Assembly (NCBI GenBank): GCA_000328365.1
Contig: KB301771.1
Span: 28,985-92,984, forward strand
Direction of reading: 5' to 3'
From: Capitella teleta
Lineage: Eukaryota > Annelida > Polychaeta > Capitellidae
DNA length: 64,000 nt
The translations under genes and the position numbers were made by a program. The notes below the pieces were generated by a model, which had not been told where the DNA came from, ran no database searches, and worked only from the letters and a program-made list of their open reading frames with translations. The stretch's first letter is position 1; each line of letters opens with the position of its first letter. Shown here piece after piece: positions 1-12,027 of the stretch.

Positions 1-3000
1 ACTTGGCTTTGAGTTTGACTTCGCAGAAGTTGACACCTGAGTTAAGAATTCTATTGTCCCTCTTTTGAATATTTCCGCTACATGTATAAGGGAAAGAAAT
101 CTACAAAAAAAATCCACGGAGAATTATTTCAAGATTGGCGGCGTTTACAAAGCTTTGCATTTACATGTATCTTTGTAATTGCTTTTAAGTGTTTTGACCA
201 TCTCCGCAGCATTCGTCGTGGACACGTGAAAGGTCATGGGGTGAAAGAAAGGGTTTGGTGTTTTTTCTTAAAGGTATCGTTAATGTAGAACCTATTTTTA
301 CCACAGTTATTGTGCCCAAAATATTGAATAGGTATCACTCTCAAGGAATGATCCAGTATAACACGTAATTTTTTTTCTATTTTTCGAATCGAAGAGGAAA
401 AACTATCACTGTGCAAATTCAATGTCACGTCCAAGTCTAACTGGTGCATGAAGCTGGTGCCTCTCACCGGATCTTGAATCTCTATATCACCCATCTCAAG
501 CCTGATTGAGGTTGATGAGACGGATGCCTCTAACTGTATCTTTTATCTTTAATCTAAAATGATCGGCTGTTGATCTCGTTCGCCTAAAAGTATTAATATC
601 GAGGAAGGAATAATGTGAGTGGGTATGTTGCGTAAACGCGGTCTTTCGCACAGCGAGCAAATTTTCCTAATTGTAGACGGCCAAGCTCGAGCCCCACTCT
701 CCACTTAATTAACATGTGTTTCCCCTGAACCTGGCTGAAAAAAAAAATACCGGAAATGCTGTTAACACGGCCATATCTTTTTACTCCAAATAGCGAGAGC
801 TCAAAAATTTACAATGTATAGAGACGCAACAAACAAGAGTATATGCTGTGTCAATCAATCAAATCAATATCACGTATAATTGCAGTTATTCGACCTTTGT
901 CATACATGATCAAAAACGTAATTAGTAAACAACAAATGTTGATAATGTTTGAAAGAAGTCGAATAACTCTGAAATTATCCGCAAGATTGTAAATATTTAA
1001 ATAATGAAAAAATGTGATATACATTTAATAAATTTCCATATATGTATTATTTATAAAATTAATCCACAGCGCACGGTTTACTCTGCTGAGAAAAATATCA
1101 AAATTAAAAAAAAAAAATTAAAATTAAATTAAAAAATCATAATTTATGCAATTAATTGCATTATATAGTTACCATCAAGACCTTGAAATTGGAGCTAATT
1201 AATTAAAACTCCGGATTTAGTAAGATGCATATGCTAGGAGTATACTGTGTAAATGTCAATGCAACAATTTGCATAACACCTGAGATATATTGAGATAACT
1301 ATAAAATAAAAAAAATCTGTAATAACATGAATCAATTTCGATTCCCGATTCGTAAAACAGAAAAACGTCACCCATAGAAGTAAATTTTGGTTTGAAAATA
1401 GTAAATATATCCTAATTTTTGATGCTAATAGTCATAACGTGTTATGAAATGATTTGCAGATCCGCGTTTGGTACTAAGTATCTCGTAAAAAATACATCTG
1501 CTTCCGAAAATTACTTGATTAATCAATTTATAAAATGATGTATTCAACAACTCAGGTTATCAAATTGATGCGTTTGAAGTACTGAAACCTTCTCTGCATA
1601 TAGACACGATCGCACCATGTAATGGGCGATAATAGGGAGCTCTATTTCGTTGTTTCGTTGGACCCTTCGTGAGCGTCGCGTCGAAAACTAACTCCGTTTG
1701 TTGCTAAAACGATGATCCTAATGAACAAAGGAATAATGGAACGCGCAAACAACAACACACACATGAATCAGTGATGTACTGGAATGCTGTCAGTACTTAA
1801 CTTCGCCCGAAATCCGCACTTCTTAGGCTCCCCATTTTAGTCACAAACCGTGTTTTACCATGAGCCATCCGCGTTCAGTTAATAGCAAACGTTTTGTGTA
1901 AAACGTTTTGATTAACTTGTTGATTAGGAATAAAAGACAGATGGATGTTTGCCAGATTATTAACACAAATAATGAATGGTCAAAATAACAGGCGTCAAAT
2001 CAGGCGGAATCGATAACATTGTGAGTTTGTGACCTAACGACATGCGTAAAAGAGAAACCCTGATCGTGTCCTGGGTTAAGAGTACCGTTATGACTGCAAC
2101 CGAGAGAATCGTTATGATTCATCTTAACGATTCTCTGCTTTCTCCCGGTGATAACCGAAAGTTATCAGAAATTCAGTTCTCATCAATTCGCAGTAAATTC
2201 GTGGTGTAATAGTGCGCAAGCGTATTGACATGAATTTGACGATTCTGATTGGAAGAAACTTCAAGGATTTGGGTCTGTCCAATCACGAGTCGACGAAGTG
2301 TGTCCTAAGTGATATTATAGGTTGGCGTCAACCAAAAATGCTAGCTAACAGCCTGCCTCCAGTTCTTAACTCATACTTGTAAGTCATGTGATCATATCGC
2401 CGTCTTTCTAAGAGCATCAGACGTACAGAGATGTTCGAATTTCTTTTGGTGTCCACAATAGATGCTGCAACTGGAGTGGATAGCCTAGGGCCTACATCCA
2501 TTTGCACCATTACTGAGAATTGAATAGACTATATTGCAAATCCACTGCGCATGCGCCCGCGGGGAGTCATAGGATAGATGGCAGTGCATGCGCGTCACAT
2601 TTGTATTTTGTTGTAGCAACAAAGTCGTGTATTTAAAACTAAGAAATGTTCAATTTGCCACAAAAGATTGACAAAGATTATTTAACCGAAACAACCATGA
2701 TGATTTATTAATGCCCGAAATTTTATATATACTTAAAACTATAACGAAAACGCTAATCCGTATTTCCCGAAATATGCCGGAAAATGGCCGCCATTGAGCA
2801 ATACAGGAGATATGCATAATTCTTCCACAGGCATTTTAACACTGTGACCTAGAAGCCCGCCAGACCAGAATGCATCGCGCCCTGCATGTGCGAAGACTTC
2901 TCTGAAATTACCCTGCTCAGAAGAATTTTATCCATCACATGGTTCTTGCCGCGTGCGCGCAATTGACTCATGCACTCATGCGCATGAGAGCAAGCCAGGA

Positions 3001-3821
3001 AATCGGAGAGGCAGGCGCTGCCACAAGCTAGTCTCATCCTCGTGTTTCACTGGCACACGGCCAAAGCTGTATTTACAGCTTGCAACCTTAAGAAGACTTT
3101 TCATGTGGCTTTTCGCGGAAAGGACTTTTATACGCGTATTCCGACTTTTGCGTCGTTTCAAATGCGATTTTCGAAGAAACAGGTTTATGTCTCAACGACA
3201 CGTTTTCCAGTATTCAAGATTGCGGAAAACGACAATTAACGGATATTTCCTCTTTTCTTATTTAAAAATAAACCTTTATACATAAACAAATCAATTTAAA
3301 AAAAAGGTCAAATAAACCAAAATCGTTTCCATAATATAACAATATGCGTACTAATACAACTTTAAACAAAACAACAGAACACGCATATCAATTGGAATGA
3401 AACAATTATTCAAGATCTAGGTAAAAGACTACCAAGGATCAAAATTACCTTGAATAGAGGATCTCATGATATACATTATCGACTGATATCCACCTGCCAC
3501 GAACATTAAAATATTCCCTTGATTGATCGATACAATATCGTTGATCGAAGGCAGCAAATTTAGCTTATTACTCATCAGTGCTATGGATAGTAATGAAAAC
3601 GGAAAGAAAATAAGATTCAAAACGGGAGATTGTCCTTTTTGTAGATTGTTCTTTTTGTTGTTGTTTTAAAGCAGCCGTGCATTCATAATGCATAATCATA
3701 ATAATGATGGATGTGCGGTATATATGGGGTATTAATGAGGGTGAACTATTTCTACACCAGGCAGTTAGGTCATGAAGAAGTGCGAGGCTGAGGTATCTTG
3801 GTTTTACGGCTTCGCTTTATA
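1..3821. other. AT-rich region without recognised gene
   Basis: Only short ORFs. A perfect 12-bp hairpin lies at 2103-2136 and a TCATAAC-GT-GTTATGA inverted repeat at 1432-1447. An open frame runs into the window from its left edge and stops near base 68, too short to judge. Confidence 0.5.
2103..2136. repeat. 12-bp perfect inverted repeat
   Basis: AGAGAATCGTTA (2103-2114) and TAACGATTCTCT (2125-2136) around a 10-nt loop. Confidence 0.8.
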
Positions 3822-5029
3822 CAGAGTGGGCCAAAAGTAGTCAATCTACACCATGTTAAAGATTTCAATGTTTTTTGAATGGCAGTGCACTTTTACGAGA
3901 AAGTGTTACAAAAATAAGCCACAGTGTAAAAATCACGCAAATATCTAAGAAATAATTGCCTAGTATGCATAGTTTAATATTTCATGCTGCTATTCCTATC
4001 ATTTTAACCCAAATTTTGTGGACAGTGATGCTGATTTATCTCAATCAAAAGAGTGCACCAAACATTCGGCAATATTATTATTATTTTCCCTTTCAGCCCC
4101 GACCATGGATGAGCATCATTTTGGATGCCCAAATAAGGCATCGCTCTCTACGTTAAGTACACACTGCTGCACTTAGTGACCTGTCGCATACTACTACATG
4201 TGCATGCATGCGTGGAATGATTCTTGGGTACGTCTTACAAGAGGCATAATAATGGGAATGCATCATACATTGTAAATTTTAATTAGTGATCACATAGTAG
4301 TAACAGAAAGAGAATTTCAGTTTTTTTCAACATGCTGTTTAATTTCACAAGAAACGAATACCATATACTACCATGTATAGTAATCGGGCAGAAAAGTTAA
4401 GTGGAATTCTGGTACGTAGCATATCGCGTAAAGTAACGACCTACTCCAGAAGTAACAACAATGAAAAAAGATGCAAGATCAAATGCGAAATAAAATACTC
4501 ACTAAAATCAAAGTTTTTCGCGAAACGCCGCAAGCGACGAGTGGCAGAAAACACGAGCGAAACATTTTCTGGCGCGGTCGTCTAAATCGTACGCTTAATT
4601 AATTATGTTCATGCATCAAATACTCTTTTTTCCTAAATTACTATAATAGGATGAACAAACTAAATAGTCTATTGTTTGTGAGTGCTGTTGTTGAGATTGT
4701 AGCACTAATGTTTATCTACTAAAATAAAAACAAAGCAGTTAATTTGTACTGAGGCGCCAGGCAACAAATGATATTCCACAATGCTGGTTCAGGGGCCCAC
4801 CAGATTACACACACCCAGACGCTCTTCGCGATCACTAAGCATTCTCATTTAAATGTTCCTCCCTTATTCAAAATTAACGTTTTATTCGATTTCTTTGGAT
4901 AACTGGGTGCAGTATAACTTAATCAATCCATATCAGGTATTTATTTTTTTCGAATAATGGATAAATTTTAGCCAATTTAAAAGTTTCGTTTTTAACATGG
5001 AGTAGATAGACTACTTTTGGCCCACTCTA
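3822..5029. mobile_element. Tc1/mariner-like non-autonomous element, copy 1
   Basis: Terminal inverted repeats CAGAGTGGGCCAAAAGTAGT... (left) and the same with 3 mismatches in the first 39 bp (right) are flanked by TA target duplications (3820-3821 and 5030-5031). This is typical of the Tc1/mariner superfamily. At 1208 bp it could hold a decayed transposase, but no transposase motif is visible in its ORFs. Confidence 0.85.
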
Positions 5030-5645
5030 TATTATAATCGTGCAAAGCTCATCGTCGTAATAATCGCATGCGTGTATCCTCTACAGATCACAAAAGATAT
5101 TTTAGCTGTGCGTTTATACCGTGTGCACTGGATTTTGTTAGTTACGCTAAAATAAGTGGGCTGTCCAGTTGCAGGTCGACCAAGAAACCTGTTTTGAGAC
5201 TTCATCCTCTAGAACTGGAATTTGGCGTCTTGCCTTTAGTCTCTATGTTTATCCAAAGGCATTTCGCGTACATCTAATTTCGTGGTTGTCATCAAAGAAA
5301 TTTGGGAAACGGGTCGATTCAGAATTCTTACAAACAGTGTATTCTTTTATTACACAATGCATCGAAATTATTTAATTGAGTAGGTAGTTATTATATTAAA
5401 TGTAGATTTGCACATCGTGTTATCAAAGCAGTAGAACAAGAAAACGCAAGATGAAAATGCTATAGCTAGCTACACTTCCGACGCTGAATCCTTATACAGT
5501 GTGTACTTGTAATAATAATAGTTATAATAACTATATTCAATTTTATTTCAAAAAGTGTTCAATCACAAATAATTGCTCTATACGCTGAGAAGTAAATAAA
5601 ACAGAGAATCACAAACTCCAGTATAATAAAACAGATGAAAAGTTG

Positions 5646-5662
5646 TTTTTTTTTTTTTTTTT
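5646..5662. repeat. Poly(T) run
   Basis: Seventeen T residues in the gap between the two mariner-like copies (5032-5870), which otherwise shows nothing recognisable. Confidence 0.9.
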
Positions 5663-5872
5663 CTTTTACAGATAGTGAAATTGACTCCAATCGTCCACTG
5701 CGTGTGCGCTGCCTGTGAAGCTACTGGTATCCATTTGTCCATTTGGTTTTGGCGCACCAAACACGCTCAAATTGAGAAGAAATCAATAATCCACTAATAA
5801 GATTTGGCCTTTATGGTTTCATATTTTCTGTAATTCAAGACACATTATTGGCTAAATTTGACGATAGATATA

Positions 5873-6527
5873 CAGAGGTGACCAAAAGTAGTCTATATCG
5901 ACTCTATGTTAAAAACAATTATGTTAAATTGGCTAACATTGATTAAATAACATATTGTGCGCCGATTTACACAAAGAAATTGGTTAAAATGTCAATTCTG
6001 AATTAGGGAGAAACATTTAAATGCGAGAACTGTGTGCTCGCGAAAGAGTTGAATCATTTGAGCCCATGAACGAGCATAATGTAATGACATCCATAGTTGC
6101 ATGGCGTCTCACTACAAACTATCTGTTTGTGATCTGATTTGTTTCAATTTCAGGAAGTAAACATTAGTGCCCCATTCAAAATAACGGGACTCTCAAACTA
6201 AAGAATTGTGCCAGAGCAATGCATTACTAGTATTTAGGCGTTCAATGAGGCCTATCCGTGGTCCGGGACCCTGTTTGCCACCAAAAGTGAAAATATCGCC
6301 GAATGTTGGGTGTATTTAATTAATTAAATAAATCGGTATCAACGTCGATGAAATTGAAATAGACTTGTTAGAAATAGCAGCATAGAATGTTAGACTATCC
6401 ATATACCATATATCTATGTATCTTATCTTTGTTTGGTTTTTGCACTGCGACCTGTTTTTTAACTCTTTCTCAGAAAAGCGCAGTGCAATTGAAATGCATT
6501 GAAACCTTTAACTTTTGCCCCACTCTG
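5873..6527. mobile_element. Tc1/mariner-like non-autonomous element, copy 2 (inverted)
   Basis: Starts CAGAGGTGACCAAAAGTAGT and ends TTTTGCCCCACTCTG, with TA on both sides (5871-5872 and 6528-6529). Its left part matches the reverse complement of copy 1's right part (for example TTAAATTGGCTAA, and an AACATTTAAATG block). Its right part matches copy 1's left. So it is the same family in opposite orientation. It is 655 bp, about half as long, and its right terminal repeat lacks about 18 bp. Confidence 0.82.
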
Positions 6528-6529
6528 TA

Positions 6530-9500
6530 TGTTTACTTTTGTTTCGTGTGAATTTGTGGATGTCTCCAATGGCCACAGAGGAACAATCCATTTTTTTCAC
6601 GAGGTTTCGTTTGAGAATTTGGCCATGAGGGTCCCACGTGATCCACACATGTGCTAGATCGGAGGACGGGGCGTTCCTTCTTCAAGTGCCTCGTGTCGAC
6701 TGCATGAGCAGCGTGCTGGGAACAATGGCTGCTTGCAGTCTGGTCAATGTCAGAAAACAATAGACAGAAATAATGGATGCTTTGTTTGCTGTTTATGTTG
6801 TCCACAATGAACATGCCTTGTGATCAATATCTTCAAACAGACCGCAATGCATCGTATACTTGTGATCTACCTTATTCTTTTTCATTCCTGGTGATTACTT
6901 ACGTGGGTTCGTGTTTATGCTCTGTACATTTTCTGATTTCTCACCTCAACCGAGCATCAGAATACGAATATGATGAGAAGAATAACAAGACGGTAACTGT
7001 GTACATGTTGCACTTAGGCCTACTCATTAAAGTATTGTTCAATGCACGGCGGTGACACTGATCCACAGAAGCCTGGATGTTTCAATTGTGCCAATTTGGT
7101 TGTCTGGGTAAAGTTAAACTTGGGGCTATATTATGACATTCTATTGGCTCTATTACCACAGTATTCTGAATTTTAGGTGAAATACCATCTCTATATCAAA
7201 GTCACCCGAGGCACTGATACTCCATTATTTTGTTGTTGAGTAGTGGCGTAAATTGTTCCAAATGGGGAGACATTCACCAAGTACAGCGATAGGCCTACAA
7301 TTACTGATCGCACACGGAGATGCAAGGCAATTGATGTTGGGGGCATGGTAAGATTCAGCAATGATGATTAACGAACAACAAAATCAAAGAACAAACCTAT
7401 TTCGGGTATATTCATTCGCGAACAAAACGCTGAGTGCATTTTAAAACGACCATATTAGTATTTGTTCTATGAGGAAGTGGAGGCTGTATCCAAGATTAGG
7501 AGATCGGCATACAACTTAAATCCCAATCCTATATTGAACATTCTTTGGCGCTTGTGTGTGAGCTTCTTTGACATTGAGAAATTGATAACTGCGGTCATCG
7601 TTACCAGGGACTGTTGCATCGATGTACAAGGATCTTCCGGATCTCCGCTCTGGTACGGCTAGACAGGCATTTGGAGTCAGAATGTGCTTGACATGCAGAA
7701 CGGATTAATGGAATGATCGAGGAGGGGGAGGGTTCTCCATTTCATATTTAATGCTATCCAGTATCCATACCTTGGGCAATATCCTCGGCATCTGGCTCAA
7801 CGGTTGGTTTAAAGGACTTCAAGTGTATCGGGGAGTTTACAATGTATATAGAAAAGCCGCTGTAACGAACCGAATTATTTATCGTGCGTTTTATGTTTTT
7901 TATTTGATTAGTTTCTTCTTTTTTTGTTCGTCGTTGTCATTTAAATTATTTGAATTGAGTTGTTTGGGTTACTTTGATTGAGTTATTTGAATTTGATTGA
8001 TTTCTCTTTTTTTTCTTGTGTTTTCTTTGTTTGAATTGTTAATCACGAGTGAAACGCTCGCTGTCTTCTATCTGTGCATCGGGGTGTATATAAACATATC
8101 TCTTCTTGAATTTGACAGACACATCAATCGGACCCCCGATGCACCAATGGGAAACAGCGAGCTGGTTGGTTGTTTATTGTATATGTACATTTTTGTATCT
8201 TTCATTTCTTAGTATGAACCTTAAAGATAAAAAGCGTATCATTGCCCGCCTGTCGTTTGTTTGGAGTGGTCCGCAACAGGCGCGGACCTTTCTTTTTGGT
8301 CGAAATACAGTTCACTTGCACTGAGGTGCGGCAAACATCAGATATGATTTCCATCGGAAGAGGTTCACCTATTAGTCATCGATAAATATGATACATGCAT
8401 CGATATATCAAAGCCAGCCGTCCAAAAACCAGGCAATGAATGGATATACGTGCATGTTTAATGGCAATCTGACACATATACAGTGCTAAAAGCCAAGTCA
8501 GACCTTCAATAATGATCTTTAAAGGACATTTATTATGAGATAAAACACCGCTTTGACGAAGATTGAGAAGCAGTCGCTAGCATCAGATGCCATCCCTTGT
8601 GAAGGCTTGTCTATTCATCAAAAAACGTTGAACGAAGTATGGATCGAATGTCATTCAGAGTCATTCTTCTGGAGAAAAAATTAAAGAGTAAGTCAAAATT
8701 TTGAAATACTGCGAGTCGCTAATATACGTCACGATCGGCGATGCATACATGTATCGTAGAGGTACTGTATTTACGGTACTTGTACCTTGTTAAAGCGCCT
8801 TAAAGCGCCTTTCCAACATAGCAAAGGGAATGACAAACTCGAATTAAATGCGTGTCATTATTTTTACCGATTCATAAAACACTAATCCAGAATCCTGTGC
8901 ATCAGAAAATCATCCTTTCATTCATTTACTGAGTCTCGCGCTACTTTCCCCATATTAATCATCGTTTAGTTGCAGCACAATCTTATCTAGAGTAATAATT
9001 ATGTCATTATTTCACCTCTCTTTCCCAGGTAATGCTTAAATGGTCGTTTCGGATAATGTCTGATTTTCTAGTGTTTGTGGGAATCCCAGGCGTGACGCAA
9101 TAACCATGCAAGTTTGTCGCACACTTGGCATTCTAGTTAATCCTTTATAACTTTAACGCGTGGGTTTTTCCCATGTCTCACTTTTACGTGCACGCACGCA
9201 TCCAGCGCCTACCTCATCTGTGAACATGAGGGTACGCATATCATTGATATCCTCGTGGTACTAGCTCCAACGTGAAAAATTGTCAAACCATGCAATGCTG
9301 AGCACGTAACGGTAGAACTTTTAACCAAATGTTTTTAACATCGTTTTTATTGTTTATTTGTGTTCATATATTTTAATTCTCTGCTTGTGGAGTTTCAATA
9401 TAACATAGTCTTATACATACATGTAATTCTATAAATAAAGACCTTTATATATATATATACAGAAAAATATACAATGAGTTGATTGGCCATTTCATAGCTC

Positions 9501-11640
9501 ATGCACGCAATAAGATTATTAATATTCACAGCACTAGTTTTAAAATTTTACATCCAAGGCTGTAAATATACACTCAGGAATACAATTCCTGCATGATGTC
9601 ACATGGTCTGAAACCGCCCCCGAATGCACGCTTCGGCGTCCACTGACTGCGTTAATTAATCGGCGCACATGCAGAGTTATTAGTCTCAACCTGCCTTACT
9701 TTACGATATAGGAATAATTTATATGCTATCGATTAAGGGTGGTATGTCGGATCATAATTCCAATGCGTTAAGACTGCAATGCCAGTATATATTCAGTATA
9801 CAAACCAGTGCATCGGGACCAATCTGTCAGAAGCGAGATGCACGACACGGGTCCACTGTTTGGTGATGCTGGTGCGTCCACCTGAGCAGGTGACCAAGAA
9901 TTTCCTCAATCGCATGTCGCACATTGCGGGGACTTTTTCTTAAACCCATTTTTCTAGCTCAACGAACTTCCAATGATGATTCAATTCACAGATGCTGTGT
10001 GGAGCGTCGTTACTGAGGCTTAATTGTTGGTGTTGTGTGCTATATGTAGAACAAATCAGGACATCTTCGGCGACGGAACCATTATGTACAATACTATATG
10101 TTTGATACCTGGCCACGCTCAGGGAAAGCAAGCAGAGAAAGGTGTGGGCTGTTCCGGTAATTGAGTACGTGTTGTATTACATGTACCTCTCTTGCACTTA
10201 CACTTGGAAAAACATCATGTGTGCATGTATATTACAGTGCTTCAGGCATACTCTGCATTGTGGTGGCCAAAATAAATACTACATAATTATGTATCACAAG
10301 AGTAAATACCCAGTCTATATTCGGTGCGTCCGCTCGCATCCTATCTACTCCATGCATGTAGGACTAGTGGAACACTTGTTTGTATTCTAGTGTGTACATT
10401 TACTATACAGATTGTGACTAACATTTGGATGTAGTCAAGACAATGTTCTCTTTCTTAGCCTCTCAGGTGTAATGGAAAGTGGTTCATCTAGACCCTGTAA
10501 TCATGAGCTATACAGAGACCACGTTGAAAGGCAGTCTCGCCTTCCGCCTGCAATCATAATGGCCCCGAGGGCGGAGGCTGTGTGCCCGTGGGGAGGTTTT
10601 GCTGAATCTTCTTTAAAATTTTAGTACAAAAGGAAAGAGGTCAAACTATTCCAGGATTCCAGGGTTTTGCGCTTGCGCACCTCGTGCAAACCCCAGTAAA
10701 TTACAATCTTCAACCTCGTCGAAGTGCACGGGAGTTTTGCATGGGCAGAACTGACTGAATCTCACACACCGATGAAAACTCACCCCTGTTTTGGTACATC
10801 CATTTCACTCTATTTCACATGACGTCACACGGAATTCTCAAGATGGTCCACAAGACGAGGCGAGTGAAAATGAATTCACAGTATTTGCTGAATACGACAA
10901 GTTGACTAAATGTTACTATAAAGAGCAGCCAATGAGATATCACCTGTCATCGGTGTGCCTGTGTCATTATATATGTGTGACCAGGGAACCAGTGAAGTAG
11001 AGTGCATATATAAGTACAAAAACGGAAAGCAAGAGGGTGAGAATAGAGAACAGGCAGGCAGTTACAACTCACAAACGAATGAAAACATAGCCTCCCCTGA
11101 CAGCGGAGGTAATTACGATGATTTCTATAAAATCAACTCACCGTTCATGTAATTTGTGTTTTCACAGCCAAAACACAAGAGTACAAAATTAATGTAAGTA
11201 GCATATTAGGCCTACCTAGCTGACAAACTTACGTAGGCCTACTGCATGCATTGTATTATTGCTTACTAGCAATTTAAATGTCATCGGACTCTAGAGTTTT
11301 GATCCTGGCTCGCCCGGTTGAACAGACTGAAGCAGCAGAAACCAAACCTGTTGACGATCGAGCTCGAGTTGAATTCACAGCAATGCGTAGGCCTACATAT
11401 GTAACAGTTAGCAATAAATATTAATAATATTTATTTCGCATATACATGCAATATTACATAGAAAGAAAGAAGTAATTATATAGCAACTAAAATCTATTGC
11501 TGGGTGTTAAGCATATGTGAGAAAACCTTTGGCGGGATCCTCAACCCGGGAGATCTTATTGATTCGTTCTTTCAACCAATGCATGTACCCAGTTAGCCCC
11601 GCGGCCTGGTGGTTTTGCCGTCGCCTGCCAGAATGATGTT
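6530..11640. other. AT-rich region upstream of ANKS1
   Basis: No gene was recognised. Five TAGGCCTA words, a long imperfect hairpin (8056-8162), a TA run near 9450-9462 and low-complexity T-rich DNA near 7.9-8.0 kb are present. Confidence 0.5.
8056..8162. repeat. Two-part imperfect inverted repeat
   Basis: GCTCGCTGT (8056-8064) pairs with ACAGCGAGC (8154-8162), and GTGCATCGGGGT (8074-8085) with ACCCCCGATGCAC (8132-8143). Internal bulges are equal in length, so the whole could fold as one hairpin or be a small MITE. Confidence 0.65.
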
Positions 11641-11908
11641 GAGTTCACCACAGAATTCGAATTATTGATTTGTCTCAATTCTGTGGAGTTCACCGGTGAA
11701 ATATTGCAAACACAACGCTCCCAATCATAACGTTGCACTTGTTGACATATATCGTTAGTGGCACGGAAAATCCGTACAGATAAACTGAGTAAGAATTAAA
11801 CTGCAGGGACATCGTGCGAATAAAGGAACTGTCTCCTGCCCCGAAGAAAAATCTACAAACATGGTGAACGGGACCTCTTGAGAGGTTTCACTTCCTCCTG
11901 CTCTCAAA
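11641..11908 (+). promoter_or_regulatory. ANKS1 promoter-proximal / 5' UTR region with uORF
   Basis: This is the stretch upstream of the ANKS1 start codon. It holds a perfect 10-bp inverted repeat (CCACAGAATT at 11648-11657, AATTCTGTGG at 11677-11686) flanked by direct copies of GAGTTCACC (11641 and 11685). It also holds a seven-codon upstream ORF (ATG 11861, stop ends 11881; MVNGTS) with a good AACATGG context, 27 nt before the main ATG. No TATA box is obvious and the transcription start is not visible. Confidence 0.45.
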
Positions 11909-12027
11909 ATGGGCAAGGACCACGACCTGCTGGAGGCGGCGAGATCTGGGAATGTCGCTGTAATCGAGAAATTGCTCAGCCACCGTTTCAGACGCGCGGG
12001 CCCACTTGCGCTGGCGCCTCTGGCGAG
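11909..12027 (+). CDS. ANKS1: ANKS1 exon 1 (start codon)
   Basis: The ATG in context AAAATGG opens [20 protein letters not shown], the first ankyrin helix pair of the ANKS1 family. The exon ends GCGAG|GTACCC in phase 2. The family's variable Ser/Gly loop after this helix is short here ([12 protein letters not shown]). Confidence 0.9.

Noticed and set aside
1-68. Open frame entering the window, possibly the end of a neighbouring gene
   Set aside because: About 22 codons only, with no recognisable sequence.
234-494. 86-codon minus-strand ORF near the left edge
   Set aside because: It has a GTGAG donor-like site, but no recognisable protein and no partner exon.
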